Source: Gemmatimonadota bacterium
GTDB taxonomy: Bacteria; Gemmatimonadota; Gemmatimonadetes; Gemmatimonadales; GWC2-71-9
Length of the DNA stretch: 64,000 nt
NCBI GenBank assembly: GCA_016720805.1
Contig: JADKJZ010000014.1
Coordinates: 310,001 to 374,000, forward strand
Reading direction: 5' to 3'
Made by a program: the position numbers and the translations under genes. Positions 26,871-36,268 of this stretch are shown piece after piece. Every line of letters starts with the position of its first letter. Position 1 is the first letter of the stretch. Under the pieces are notes generated by a model. That model made no database searches and was not told the DNA's origin. It saw nothing but the letters and a program-made list of their open reading frames with translations.

Positions 26871-27830
26871 ATGCAACAACAGCCGATCCTCCCGCCGCGG
26901 CTCGGCCCCGGGGCACGCATCGCCCTGGTGGCGCCGTCGGGTCCGTTGCTGGAGCGTGACGACCGCACCCGTGCCGAGGCGCTCTGCCGTGCACTCGGCT
27001 TCGACCCCGTGGTGCTGCCCCACGCCGAACGCGCCTACGGCTACCTCGCCGGAACGGACGAAGAGCGATTGACCGACCTGAATGCCGCGCTGACGAGTCC
27101 CGAGTACGATGCCGTCTGGTGCCTCCGCGGCGGCGACGGGATGAATCGCATCGTGGCGGGCGTCGACTTCGCGGGCTTCGCGCGCGCACCAAAGGCGGTG
27201 ATCGGATTTTCGGACATCACGGTGCTGCTGCTGGCGCTCTGGCGCGAGACCGGCGTCGTCTCCTTTCATGGGCCCGTGGCGCGGGAACCGATGCCGGCAT
27301 TTGCCCGGCGCAGCTTTGAGGCCGTGCTCACGCGGGCGGCGCCCGCTGGTGCCTTCGAATTGCCGGCGCTGCCAGCCGACGTCTTACTCCCGCAGGACGG
27401 ACGCGTGGTCACGCTCGCGTCCGGCCGCGCGGAGGGCCGCCTCGTGGGTGGCAATCTGACGCTCCTGCAGTCGCTCATCGGCACGCGCTACGCCGCCGAT
27501 CTTCGCGGCGCCATTCTCTTCCTCGAGGACGTCAACGAGGATCTCTATCGCATCGACCGGATGCTCGCGCATCTCCGACTCGCGGGCGTGCTCGCCGGCG
27601 TCGCCGGCGTGGCCATCGGTCAGTTCACCGATTGTCGCCGGGCAACGCCCGATGGCGGGCTCGGACTCGACGCCGTCCTCAGCACCTACTTCGTGCCGCT
27701 CGGCGTCCCGGTCGTGATGGGGCTGCCGATCGGACACATCCCCGCGCAGTGGACCATGCCCGTCGGCGTGCGCGCGTCGCTCGATGCAGACACGGGCGCG
27801 CTCGCGCTGCTCGAGGCCGCGGTCCGCTGA
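26871..27830 (+). CDS. ldcA: LD-carboxypeptidase (peptidase family S66)
   Basis: Removes the terminal D-alanine from muropeptide tetrapeptides in peptidoglycan recycling. ATG 26871 with CGGAG upstream gives 319 residues, the usual size. The nucleophile is Ser114 in GFSDIT. CLRGGDG near 85, the Glu region LFLEDVNEDLYRIDRML and the catalytic His in GLPIGHIP are all present. Followed by a TGATG overlap with the next gene. Confidence 0.88.
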   Translation: MQQQPILPPRLGPGARIALVAPSGPLLERDDRTRAEALCRALGFDPVVLPHAERAYGYLAGTDEERLTDLNAALTSPEYDAVWCLRGGDGMNRIVAGVDFAGFARAPKAVIGFSDITVLLLALWRETGVVSFHGPVAREPMPAFARRSFEAVLTRAAPAGAFELPALPADVLLPQDGRVVTLASGRAEGRLVGGNLTLLQSLIGTRYAADLRGAILFLEDVNEDLYRIDRMLAHLRLAGVLAGVAGVAIGQFTDCRRATPDGGLGLDAVLSTYFVPLGVPVVMGLPIGHIPAQWTMPVGVRASLDADTGALALLEAAVR

Positions 27831-28669
27831 TGGCCACTCCGACCTTGACCCAACATCAACTGGAAGGCGCACTCGGCGAGATTCTCGTCGATGTGCGCGC
27901 CGCCTCACGCGCCACCGCCCAACCGGCGGTGATGCTGTTGCATGGCTTCAAGGGATTCAAGGACTACGCCTTTCTCCCGGTCTTCGCCGAACGGCTGGCG
28001 CGCGCCGGCTTCGTGGCCATCACCGCCTCGGTGAGCGGAGCGGGTGTCGATGCGGCGGGTGACTTCACGCGGACCGAGCGATTCGCCTCCAACACGTACT
28101 CGATGGAACTCGACGATCTCGAACGCGTCGTCGGGGCGCTCCATCGGGGCGAGTTGCAGGTCGCGCCACCGACATCGATCGGTGTCGTGGGCCATTCGCG
28201 TGGTGGCGGCATGGCATTGCTGCTGGCCCGCGAGACACCGGCAGTGGCCGCGGTCGTCACCTGGGCCGGGATCGGCAAGGTGCGTCGGCACACCGACGCC
28301 GAACTGGAGGCGTGGCAGCGCCTCGGCACCATCACCATCCTGCATCAGCGACTCCGCATCCGCTTGCCGCTGCATTACGACGTGGTGGCCGATTGCCTGG
28401 CCCACGAGGATGGCAGGCTGAATATCCCCGAGGCGGCGCGGACGCTCGGTCGGCCGTGGCTGCAGGTGCACGGCACCGCAGACACGACGGTGACATTGGC
28501 CGAAGCCAACGCGCTGGCGGAGCATGCCGGCGATGCGTTGACGGTGCGACTCATCCTGGAGGACGCCGATCACACCTTCGGTACCAGGCATCCGTGGGGC
28601 GGTGCGTCGCCGGCGATGGACGAGGTGTTCGACGCGACCACCCGCTTCCTTGCGCGGCACCTCCGCTAG
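27830..28669 (+). CDS. Alpha/beta hydrolase (dienelactone-hydrolase-like)
   Basis: 279 residues. The oxyanion segment LLHGFKGFKDY (37-47) and nucleophile Ser123 in GHSRGGG are clear. Asp and His of the triad are probably in HGTADTTV and ADHTFG. No signal peptide, so cytoplasmic. Shares 1-nt overlaps with the genes on both sides (TGATG and TAGTG), giving a coupled unit ldcA-hydrolase-Nudix. Substrate unknown. Confidence 0.83.
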   Translation: MATPTLTQHQLEGALGEILVDVRAASRATAQPAVMLLHGFKGFKDYAFLPVFAERLARAGFVAITASVSGAGVDAAGDFTRTERFASNTYSMELDDLERVVGALHRGELQVAPPTSIGVVGHSRGGGMALLLARETPAVAAVVTWAGIGKVRRHTDAELEAWQRLGTITILHQRLRIRLPLHYDVVADCLAHEDGRLNIPEAARTLGRPWLQVHGTADTTVTLAEANALAEHAGDALTVRLILEDADHTFGTRHPWGGASPAMDEVFDATTRFLARHLR

Positions 28670-29250
28670 TGTCGGCGCTGCTCGATCGCCTCTTCGCCGA
28701 GCTGGCGCAGCAGCCACCGGTTCGTGTCGATCTCCCCGAGCATCCACACGCGGCGGTGGCACTCCTCCTTGCGCCGGATCCTGATCGCCTCCTGCTGATC
28801 CGGCGCGCGGAGCGGGTCGGCGATCCGTGGTCGGGGCAGCTGGCGTTGCCGGGTGGGCGTCGGGAAGCGCACGACGTCGACCTGCTGCACACGGCGATTC
28901 GCGAGACCGCGGAAGAGACGGGCTTGCAGCTCGATCGGCAGTGGCATCGCGCCGACCTCGACGATCTCGCCCCGATGACACCCGTCCTGCCGCCAATCGT
29001 GGTGCGTCCCTTCGCGTTTCAGCTCGCGGAGGCCCTCGCCCCGGGACTCAGTGCCGAGGTGGCGGGCGTGGCGTGGGTCCCGCTCGCGACGCTCGCCGCT
29101 CCGGAAGCCTATCGCGATGCCGAGATCGACGTCCGGGGTGTGCCGCGCATCGTCCGGGGCTATCACCTCGAGGACGGGCTGCTCTGGGGGATGACGGAAC
29201 GAATCGTCACGCCAGTCGTTGCGCGGTGGCGAAAGCTCAGCGGAAGGTAA
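28669..29250 (+). CDS. Nudix hydrolase, CoA-pyrophosphatase type
   Basis: 193 residues from GTG 28669 (TAGTG overlap). Around residue 50 it has SGQLALPGGRREAHD and then AIRETAEETGL, the form of the Nudix box seen in the NudL/CoAse (UPF0035) group, which hydrolyses CoA to phosphopantetheine and 3',5'-ADP. The SGQ-x-x-x-PGG lead-in is the CoAse-specific part. Confidence 0.85.
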   Translation: MSALLDRLFAELAQQPPVRVDLPEHPHAAVALLLAPDPDRLLLIRRAERVGDPWSGQLALPGGRREAHDVDLLHTAIRETAEETGLQLDRQWHRADLDDLAPMTPVLPPIVVRPFAFQLAEALAPGLSAEVAGVAWVPLATLAAPEAYRDAEIDVRGVPRIVRGYHLEDGLLWGMTERIVTPVVARWRKLSGR

Positions 29251-29326
29251 GGAAGGTGTTGGAGGCGCAACCCTTCTCCGGTCAGGCGCATCCAATGTCA
29301 GATCCCCCTCTTTCGTGGAGTGCGCC

Positions 29327-30583
29327 GTGTCGCTGCGTCCTGCCCTGATGGCTGCCGTCATGCTCCTCGCTGCCTGCGGGGGAGATGCGGCGAAGCCAGC
29401 CATTGATTCCGCCGGCCTCGTCACCACCATCGATTCGACCGCCGATACCGTCTCCGCCAACACGGCGGGGGATGTACCGGCCGCCGCTGTGCGCACCATG
29501 GCGAAGGAGATGGCGATCGCGCCGGGGCTCGACGACACCACCCTCTTCACCGATGTCCGCGAACTGAAGGTCGATGGCCAGGGGCGGATGTGGGTGTACG
29601 ACCCAGGCCCCAAGCAGATCCTCCTCTTCAGTCCGACCGGGTCGCTCCTGAAGCGGATCGGCCGAAGCGGCGCGGGGCCCGGCGAATTCGCGAGTGATGG
29701 CGGGATGGCCGTCCTCGGCGACAGCGGGTTGGCAATCTGGGATTCCCAGAATGCGCGGATCACCTTCATGGACAGCAGCGGCACCTACACGCACTCGTGG
29801 CCGACTCCCGGCGGCTTCAACACTTTCGCGGGGCTGATCACCGATCGCGCGGGGGCGTTCTTCGTGAAGCGTCCCGTGACGCCTCCACGCGAGGGCGAGA
29901 TTCTCGGACGGATGGGGCTGGTGCGCCTGAAGGACGGTGGCGGCTTCGCCGACTCGAGCGCCGCCCCCGATCTGATCGTGCCGCGCGAGAGCTATGTCGC
30001 GAGCAACAAGGGCAGCACCTCGTCGACATCGTCCAACTACGCGCCTGCCTACTACTGGGCGTGGCACCCGGACGGCTACTTCCTCGCGGCCAACGGTGGG
30101 AAGTACGAGATCATCCTGGCGCGCAAGAACGCGAGGCCGCTGGTGATCCGACGCGATCCATCGCCAGTGCCGGTGGGTGACGAGGAGCGCGACATCGAGA
30201 AGGCCGGGATCACCCACAACATGCGCAACGTCGAGCCGGGGTGGAGCTGGCGTGGGCCGGCCCTCCCCAGCACCAAGGCGCCGATGATGGGGCTCGCCGT
30301 CGCCCGGGATGGCCGGATCTGGGTTCGCGTCGCGGCGCCATCCGCGGAGATTCCCGTCGCTGACCGCGCCATCCCCGAGGACTCGCTCGCCCCGGTGATC
30401 AAACACCAGACGCCGTCGGTCTACGAGGTCTTCGAGCCGAGCGGCCGCTTCCTGGGACGCGTCGCCTTCCCGCCGAAGGCCCGGTTCGCCGAGGCGCAGG
30501 GCGACTTGGTGTGGGCGATTGTCCGCGATGCGGACGATGTGCCCTCGGTGGTGAGGTTCAAGGTGGTGCCGGGGTTCAAGTGA
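29327..30583 (+). CDS. Six-bladed beta-propeller (NHL-like) lipoprotein
   Basis: 418 residues from GTG 29327, preceded by GTGGAG; this start gives a compact lipoprotein signal with lipobox LLAAC. Propeller repeats of the 6-bladed/BF3886 type follow (VDGQGRMWVYDPGPKQILLF, GRSGAGPGEFAS, DSQNARITFMDSSG). The GAGPGEF motif is the marker of this group, abundant as envelope lipoproteins in Bacteroidota and Gemmatimonadota. Function unknown. Confidence 0.8.
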   Translation: MSLRPALMAAVMLLAACGGDAAKPAIDSAGLVTTIDSTADTVSANTAGDVPAAAVRTMAKEMAIAPGLDDTTLFTDVRELKVDGQGRMWVYDPGPKQILLFSPTGSLLKRIGRSGAGPGEFASDGGMAVLGDSGLAIWDSQNARITFMDSSGTYTHSWPTPGGFNTFAGLITDRAGAFFVKRPVTPPREGEILGRMGLVRLKDGGGFADSSAAPDLIVPRESYVASNKGSTSSTSSNYAPAYYWAWHPDGYFLAANGGKYEIILARKNARPLVIRRDPSPVPVGDEERDIEKAGITHNMRNVEPGWSWRGPALPSTKAPMMGLAVARDGRIWVRVAAPSAEIPVADRAIPEDSLAPVIKHQTPSVYEVFEPSGRFLGRVAFPPKARFAEAQGDLVWAIVRDADDVPSVVRFKVVPGFK

Positions 30584-30610
30584 GTCGTGAGGCGTGAGTC
30601 CAGGGCTCTG

Positions 30611-30684
30611 AGACGTGAAAGGTGAGACGTGAAAGGTGAAACGGGGCCTGCTCGGCGCTCCCGTTTCACCTCTCACGTTTCACC
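30611..30684. repeat. Long intergenic hairpin of GTGAAAGGTGA-type units
   Basis: A 25-bp near-perfect inverted repeat (30621-30645 with 30660-30684) surrounds a 14-nt loop. The left arm is two tandem copies of ACGTGAAAGGTGA. Lies between the propeller lipoprotein and the dtxR-like gene. Same architecture as hairpins near 8.0, 42.9 and 60.3 kb but with a different unit. It may serve as a terminator or mRNA end stabiliser. Confidence 0.7.
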
Positions 30685-30720
30685 CTTCCAGCGTTCGCTT
30701 CCCCTCCAGCCGCCCCTCCC

Positions 30721-30754
30721 TTGACATTCGTCTGCCCAATACCGAAAGTTAGGC
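30721..30754 (+). promoter_or_regulatory. Promoter of the dtxR-Nramp operon
   Basis: A consensus TTGACA (30721-30726) is followed after 17 bp by GAAAGT (30744-30749, 3 of 6 matches). A TTAGGC half-site reminiscent of DtxR/MntR boxes overlaps the start region. The start codon lies 5 nt behind the -10, so the transcript is probably leaderless. Binding by the encoded repressor is conjecture. Confidence 0.45.
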
Positions 30755-31441
30755 ATGACGAAATTCAATCCTCGTGACCTCACAATTTCCGGTGAGGACT
30801 ACCTCAAGGCCATCTACCAGCTCTCCGAGGCAGGTTCTCCGGCCACCACCACCGGGATTGCCGAGGCCCTGGCGCTGACCGCGCCCTCGGTGAGCGGGAT
30901 GGTGAAGCGGTTGGCCGACGCCGGGTTGTTGGAGCACCTCCCGTACAAGGGGGTGACCCTGACAGCGGCCGGGCGTCAGGCCGCCCTCCGGATGTTGCGC
31001 CGGCACCGCCTGATCGAGGCTTACCTGGTCTCCTTCCTGGGCTACGGCTGGGACACCGTCCACGACGAAGCGGAACGGCTGGAGCACGCCGTCTCCGATG
31101 ACCTCGTGAACCGTATGGCCGAGGCGCTTGGGCACCCCACCGTCGACCCACATGGCGATCCGATCCCCTCGGCCGACGGCCTGGTGGTCGAGGTGTCATC
31201 GACGCCCCTGCCTGACGTGCCCGTGGGCGCCACGGTGGTGATTGCCCGGGTCGATTCGGGATCGGCCGAGCGACTGCGCTGGTTGGCGGAGGCGGGACTG
31301 GTTCCTGGGGCGACGATCACCGTGGTGGCACAGCAGCCCTTCAGCGGCCCGATCACCCTGCAACTCGGCGACGCCGACCGGATCGTCGGGCGCGACCTCG
31401 CGGGGCACCTGCTCTGCACCATGGCGGAGGACGCCCGATGA
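30755..31441 (+). CDS. mntR: DtxR/MntR-family metal-dependent repressor
   Basis: 228 residues. The N-terminal winged helix (ISGEDYLKAIYQL, then VSGMVKRLADAGLLEHLPYKGVTLT) is characteristic of the family. The dimerisation and metal domain holds RHRLIEAYLVSFLGYGWDTVHDEAERLEHAVSD, with His, Glu and Cys-position ligands. A C-terminal SH3/FeoA-like domain (about 150-225) follows. It overlaps the Nramp gene by 4 nt, so its cognate metal is most likely manganese, with iron as alternative. Confidence 0.88.
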   Translation: MTKFNPRDLTISGEDYLKAIYQLSEAGSPATTTGIAEALALTAPSVSGMVKRLADAGLLEHLPYKGVTLTAAGRQAALRMLRRHRLIEAYLVSFLGYGWDTVHDEAERLEHAVSDDLVNRMAEALGHPTVDPHGDPIPSADGLVVEVSSTPLPDVPVGATVVIARVDSGSAERLRWLAEAGLVPGATITVVAQQPFSGPITLQLGDADRIVGRDLAGHLLCTMAEDAR

Positions 31442-32808
31442 GCAGCATTCCTGCAACGTCGGGCCCGACCATGCCCGGCCCCGATGACGGCTGGCGCCTC
31501 ACCCGCACCACGCGCTCGCTCCCCGAGTCCCACCACAGTGTCCACGTCCCCGAGGGCGCCCCGTGGTGGCGCAAGGCACTGGCCTTCGCCGGGCCGGGGT
31601 ACATGGTGGCGGTCGGCTACATGGATCCGGGCAACTGGGCCACCGACCTCGCCGGTGGCGCGCGCTTCGGCTACACGCTGCTCAGCGTCATCCTGATGTC
31701 GAACCTGATGGCGATGCTGCTGCAGACCTTCGCGGTCAAGCTCGGGATCGTGACCGGGCGCGACCTGGCGCAGGCGTGTCGCGATCACTTCTCGCGCCCC
31801 GTCTCCTTCGTGCTCTGGATCCTCTGCGAGATCGCGATCGCCGCGTGCGACCTCGCCGAGGTGATCGGGTCGGCGATCGCACTGAATCTCCTCTTCGGGA
31901 TACCGCTGGTCTACGGCGTGGTCCTCACCGCGCTCGACGTGCTCCTGATCCTGATGCTGCAGCAGAAAGGATTCCGCTGGCTGGAGGCCTTCGTGATCGC
32001 GATGGTCGCCACGATCGGCGTCTGCTTCGCGGCGGAGATGTGGTTCTCGCGGCCAGAGATGGCGGGCATCCTGAAGGGGCTGGTCCCGACCGCGCAGATC
32101 GTCACCAATCCGGCGATGCTCTACATCGCGATGGGGATCCTCGGCGCGACCGTGATGCCGCACAACCTCTACCTGCACTCCGCCATCGTCCAGACGCGGA
32201 AGGTGTCCAACACCCCGGAGGCAAAGCGCGAGGCGATCAAGTGGGGCACCATCGACTCGACTGTCGCGCTCTTCCTGGCCTTCCTGATCAACGCGGCGAT
32301 CCTGATCCTCTCGGCAGCCACCTTCCATGGCACCGCCCACGAAGGCGTCGCCGACATCGGTGATGCCCACGCGCTGCTCTCGCCACTGCTCGGCACTACG
32401 CTCGCCTCGACGCTCTTTGCCGTGGCGCTGCTGGCATCCGGCCAGAACTCCACCGTGACCGGGACGCTCGCCGGGCAGATCGTCATGGAGGGCTTCCTCG
32501 ACATCCGCCTTCCGGCGTGGTTGCGGCGACTGATCACCCGCCTGATCGCCATCGTGCCGGCCGTGATCGTGACGGCGATGTATGGCGAGCACGGCGCGGG
32601 GAGCCTGTTGATCCTGTCGCAGGTGATCCTCTCGCTGCAGCTCTCCTTCGCGGTGATCCCGCTGGTCTGGTTCACGTCGTCGAAGGCGAAGATGGGCAGC
32701 TTCGTGAATCGCCCGCTGACGATCGCGGTGGGGTGGAGCGTGGCGATCGTGATCGCCGTGCTCAACATCTGGCTGCTGATCGGCACGGTGCGCGAATGGG
32801 CGGCGTAA
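31438..32808 (+). CDS. mntH: Nramp-family Mn2+/Fe2+ transporter
   Basis: Proton-coupled divalent-metal importer of the inner membrane. 456 residues with about 11 hydrophobic helices. The helix-1 metal motif DPGN is at 63-66 and the helix-6 motif MPHN at 240-243. The 'consensus transport' segment GQNSTVTGTLAGQIVMEGF is near 340. Translated directly from the repressor gene (ATGA overlap) and itself overlapping the following barrel gene by 13 nt. Confidence 0.93.
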   Translation: MSSIPATSGPTMPGPDDGWRLTRTTRSLPESHHSVHVPEGAPWWRKALAFAGPGYMVAVGYMDPGNWATDLAGGARFGYTLLSVILMSNLMAMLLQTFAVKLGIVTGRDLAQACRDHFSRPVSFVLWILCEIAIAACDLAEVIGSAIALNLLFGIPLVYGVVLTALDVLLILMLQQKGFRWLEAFVIAMVATIGVCFAAEMWFSRPEMAGILKGLVPTAQIVTNPAMLYIAMGILGATVMPHNLYLHSAIVQTRKVSNTPEAKREAIKWGTIDSTVALFLAFLINAAILILSAATFHGTAHEGVADIGDAHALLSPLLGTTLASTLFAVALLASGQNSTVTGTLAGQIVMEGFLDIRLPAWLRRLITRLIAIVPAVIVTAMYGEHGAGSLLILSQVILSLQLSFAVIPLVWFTSSKAKMGSFVNRPLTIAVGWSVAIVIAVLNIWLLIGTVREWAA

Positions 32809-33536
32809 CCCGGCGGGTGGTCGTGGCCCTGCTGCTTGGTGCGGCACCGCTCGCGGCGCAGGCACGCGCACCAATCGAGACCGACCGGCCCGACTTCACC
32901 GAGTCGAGTGCCACGATTCCGAAGGGGCGCTGGCAGCTCGAGACGGGGTATACCGTCCAGCGTGCGCAGGGAACGACGCATTCGCTGCCGGAGTCCTTGC
33001 TGCGGGCCGGCATCAGCTCGCGTGCGGAGCTCCGACTCTCCCAGAATCTTTCGGCGACCGGGGGATCACTCTCCTTCGAGGACCTCACCGTTGGCGCGAA
33101 GCTCGCTCTCGGGAGCCAGCGGGGCATGCTCCCCGAGCTCGCCCTGCTGGTCCAGACCACCCTGCCGACGGGGGGCTCGCAGGTGACCGCCACCACGATG
33201 CTGCCCAGCGCCGTGCTGCTCGCGGGGTGGGAACTGGGTGGCCGGTGGTCGGTCGGCGGGAGCGCCATCGCCGGCCGCGAAGTCGACAATCACCTCGAAC
33301 TGGCGGGCTCGGCGGTCGTGGGCTACACCCTGACCGATCGGTGGCGCAGCTACGCCGAGGTCTTCACGATCCAGCCCGTGTCGGGCAATGGTGGCGAGCG
33401 GGGCGAGTCGTACCTGAACGGGGGCCTGGCGCACCTCGTCACGCCGATGGTGCAGGTCGACGTGCGCTTCGGGGCTGGGATCGGTGGAAGTTCCGCACGC
33501 TACTTTGGCGGGGTGGGGCTCTCGCTCGGCTGGTAA
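32796..33536 (+). CDS. Outer-membrane beta-barrel 'transporter' (Phenol_MetA_deg-like)
   Basis: 246 residues from ATG 32796, inside the last codons of mntH. A signal peptide (VVVALLLGAAPLAAQA) is followed by IETDRPDFTESSATIPKGRW, the hallmark opening of the Phenol_MetA_deg/transporter family. Alternating amphipathic strands continue to an aromatic C-terminus (LSLGW), which fits an outer-membrane barrel. Coupling to mntH suggests it is the outer-membrane port for the same metal; that is inference. Confidence 0.78.
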   Translation: MGGVTRRVVVALLLGAAPLAAQARAPIETDRPDFTESSATIPKGRWQLETGYTVQRAQGTTHSLPESLLRAGISSRAELRLSQNLSATGGSLSFEDLTVGAKLALGSQRGMLPELALLVQTTLPTGGSQVTATTMLPSAVLLAGWELGGRWSVGGSAIAGREVDNHLELAGSAVVGYTLTDRWRSYAEVFTIQPVSGNGGERGESYLNGGLAHLVTPMVQVDVRFGAGIGGSSARYFGGVGLSLGW

Positions 33537-33576
33537 CGGTCTGAACTCTGCCGCGCCGAGCGGGTACCTTGCCATC

Positions 33577-34410
33577 ATGCTCCGCCGCGTCGCCTCCTGC
33601 CTCATCCTCCTCACGGTCCTCTGGACCGGCCATGCTGCGGCGCAACGAATCGGGATCGCCATCGAACAGCGCCTGGCCGACGCGAGCGGCCTGTCGGTGG
33701 GAGACACCCTCTCGGTCTCGAGTCCGAACGGCGGTGCCCGCCGCGCTGCGGTGGTCGCCGCGATCGTCGAGCCGCGCGCCGACCCGGCCACGATCCTCCG
33801 GAAGGAATATCGCGTCCGCTTCCATCTGGCCGACCTCGCCGAGCTGCTCGGCCAGCCGGACCGGATCGATCGCGCCGCCATCCTGCTGCAGCCGGGCGTC
33901 AATCCGGATACCGCGCGCGTGCTGCTGGGTCGGACCGCCTTCGGCTACGAGCTGCACGGAACGGCGGATCTCGCGTCGAGCTCTTCAACCACCTTCCTCG
34001 TCGTTTCGCGCTTTCATCGCGCCATCGCCATCATCTCGGTGCTCGCGTCGGCGATCTTCCTGCTCTGCCTGATGCTGCTCAAGGTTGACGCACGCCGGCA
34101 GGACGTGGCAATGCTCCGCTTCATCGGCATCTCGCGCCGTACGGTCTTCATCGCGCTGCTGTTGGAGGCGGGCGTCATCGCCGCCGTCGGCGGGGTGCTC
34201 GGGATCGGCATCGCTGCCATCGCGAGTGCCGCGGTGAACGCCTTCTACCAGCAGACCTTTGCCACCACGCTGATCTTCTCGCTCCTCACCTGGCGGACCA
34301 TCCTCGAGGCCGCGTTGCTCGGGCTGGTGCTCGGCCTCGGTGCCGGCGCGCTCGCCGCGTGGCGCCTGGTGCGCCTGCCGCCGCTGGTGCTGTGGGGGCG
34401 GGCCGGATGA
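33577..34410 (+). CDS. ABC transporter permease, FtsX-like (AttF-like)
   Basis: 277 residues. A cleaved signal or first helix (CLILLTVLWTGHAAAQ) is followed by a small periplasmic domain (about 25-130) and three FtsX-type helices (AIAIISVLASAIFLLCLMLL, VFIALLLEAGVIAAVGGVLG, ILEAALLGLVLGLGAGALAA). TACCTT lies 6 nt before the ATG, suggesting a leaderless start of the operon. First of four coupled genes that together resemble attEFGH of Agrobacterium. Confidence 0.78.
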   Translation: MLRRVASCLILLTVLWTGHAAAQRIGIAIEQRLADASGLSVGDTLSVSSPNGGARRAAVVAAIVEPRADPATILRKEYRVRFHLADLAELLGQPDRIDRAAILLQPGVNPDTARVLLGRTAFGYELHGTADLASSSSTTFLVVSRFHRAIAIISVLASAIFLLCLMLLKVDARRQDVAMLRFIGISRRTVFIALLLEAGVIAAVGGVLGIGIAAIASAAVNAFYQQTFATTLIFSLLTWRTILEAALLGLVLGLGAGALAAWRLVRLPPLVLWGRAG

Positions 34411-35600
34411 TGACCTGGCGGTGGGCCATCCGCGATCTGCTGCGACATCCGACCCGCAGTGCCCTTTCGCTCCTCGGCGTGGCTGTCGCGGCCGCGCTGC
34501 TGCTCGACATGGTGATGTTGAGTGGCGGGATCGAACGGTCCTTCGGCGAATTGCTGCGGAGCCGCGGCTACCAGCTGCGGATCTCGCCGCTCGGCACGCT
34601 GCCATTCGACACCGAAGCGACCCTCGGCGGCGTCACCACTCTCACGGCGGCGTTGCGCCGCGACGCGGCGGTCAGGGAAGTCGCGCCCGTCCTGGGGACC
34701 ACGATGCAGGGGACGCATGGCCCTGCCGCGGCATCGCTGGTCACCTACGGCATCACCCCGGCGTCGCAGGGGATCTATGCGCTGGAGTCAGGCCTCGACC
34801 TCACCGCGACGGACACCATCGGCATTCTCCTCGGCGCTCCGGCCGCGACGCGCCTTGGCGCGGCCGTCGGCGACACCGTCGTCATGCGTGGTCGACTCGA
34901 CCCGCAGATGGCGAATGCCGGCGCCGAGCGTCGGTTCGTGGTCCGAGGCATGGTGCGCTTTCTCTATGACGCTCGCGACCAGCCATCGGTGGCCGTCGCG
35001 CTGACGGCGGCGCAACGGCTGGGAGGTCCGGACCTCACCGACCGTGCATCGGTGCTGATGGTGCGCGTCGATGATGCGAGCGACCTCACCGCCGTGACCG
35101 CCCGACTTCGCGCGGCGCATGCCGACATCGCAGTCAACAGCATCGACGACCTCGTGGCGCAGTTCCGCTTGCGGTTGACCTACTTCCGACAGCTCTCGCT
35201 CATTCTCGGTTCGATCTCGCTGGTGGTGACCGTGCTGCTGGTGGGGACGCTGCTGGCGATCACGGTGAACGAACGGAGCGGCGAGATCGCCACGCTCCGC
35301 GCCATCGGTGTCGCGCGCGCGCATGTCGCGCTGCAGGTGGTGGTGCAGGGGCTGTTGCTGACGGTGCTGGGCGGTGCGGCGGGGATGGTCCTCGGCCTCG
35401 GCACCGCGCGCTGGCTTGATGCCATCCTGACCTCCTTCCCCGGCCTCCCTGCGGCGATCTCCTTCTTCGTGGCAGAGCCCGCCCCGCTGGCGATTGCGGC
35501 GGCGACCTTGTTGATCACCGGCGTGCTGGCCGGATTGCCCTCGGCATGGCGCGCGGCCTCGACCCCGATCGCCGCCGCCCTTCGGAGTGACGCGCCATGA
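34407..35600 (+). CDS. ABC transporter permease, MacB/FtsX-like (AttG-like)
   Basis: 397 residues. Typical RWAIRDLLRHPTRSALSLLGVAVAAALLL N-terminal helix, periplasmic MacB-PCD domain (about 40-250), then three FtsX helices near 270-390 (LSLILGSISLVVTVLLVGTL, then VVVQGLLLTVLGGAAGMVLG). ATGA overlap with the first permease and with the ATPase gene. Such pairs usually move lipids or lipoproteins rather than small solutes. Confidence 0.83.
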   Translation: MMTWRWAIRDLLRHPTRSALSLLGVAVAAALLLDMVMLSGGIERSFGELLRSRGYQLRISPLGTLPFDTEATLGGVTTLTAALRRDAAVREVAPVLGTTMQGTHGPAAASLVTYGITPASQGIYALESGLDLTATDTIGILLGAPAATRLGAAVGDTVVMRGRLDPQMANAGAERRFVVRGMVRFLYDARDQPSVAVALTAAQRLGGPDLTDRASVLMVRVDDASDLTAVTARLRAAHADIAVNSIDDLVAQFRLRLTYFRQLSLILGSISLVVTVLLVGTLLAITVNERSGEIATLRAIGVARAHVALQVVVQGLLLTVLGGAAGMVLGLGTARWLDAILTSFPGLPAAISFFVAEPAPLAIAAATLLITGVLAGLPSAWRAASTPIAAALRSDAP

Positions 35601-36268
35601 CCATCGTGCTGGATGCCCGCGACCTCGAACGCCGCCACGCCCTCGAAGGTGGCGAGGTCACGGCGCTGCGGGGCGTCTCGCTGCAGGTGCAGGCGGGTGA
35701 GTACGTCGCCATCGTCGGTCCCTCTGGGAGCGGAAAGTCGACCCTCCTCACGCTCCTGGGCGGGCTGGATCTCCCCACCAGCGGCACGGTGGCAATCCTC
35801 GGGACCTCGCTTGGCACCTTGCCGGACCGGGCGCTCACCCGGTTGCGGCTGGAACGGATCGGTTTCGTCTTCCAGCGATTCCACCTGCTGCCGGTGCTCA
35901 CCGCGCGCGAGAATGTCGAACTCCCGATGGCCGAAATGGGAGTGACCCCGGCCGCGCGACGGGCGCGTGCCGAAGAGCTCCTGGCCTATGTCGGGCTCGC
36001 GGAACGGTCGGGGCATCGGCCGACCCAACTCTCCGGCGGCGAGATGCAGCGCGTCGCGATTGCACGGGCACTCGCCAATCGACCGGCGATCCTGCTCGCG
36101 GATGAGCCCACCGGAGAACTCGACGCTGCCACGGGCCGCGAGATCCTGGCGCTCTTTCGCCGGCTGCACGCCGACGGCACCACGCTGGTCGTGGTGACTC
36201 ACGACGAGCGGGTAACCAGCGAAGCGAGCCGGGTGGTGCGGATGCTCGACGGGCGGATCGTCGACTGA
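35597..36268 (+). CDS. ABC transporter ATP-binding protein (LolD/MacB type)
   Basis: 223 residues. Walker A GPSGSGKST, Q-loop FVFQRFHLLPVLTARENVELPM, signature LSGGEMQRVAIARAL and Walker B ILLADEPTGELD are all intact. The FxLLPxLxxxENVxLP wording is that of LolD/MacB/FtsE-class ATPases that drive type VII ABC permeases. Stop and the next start share one base (TGATG). Confidence 0.92.
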   Translation: MTIVLDARDLERRHALEGGEVTALRGVSLQVQAGEYVAIVGPSGSGKSTLLTLLGGLDLPTSGTVAILGTSLGTLPDRALTRLRLERIGFVFQRFHLLPVLTARENVELPMAEMGVTPAARRARAEELLAYVGLAERSGHRPTQLSGGEMQRVAIARALANRPAILLADEPTGELDAATGREILALFRRLHADGTTLVVVTHDERVTSEASRVVRMLDGRIVD

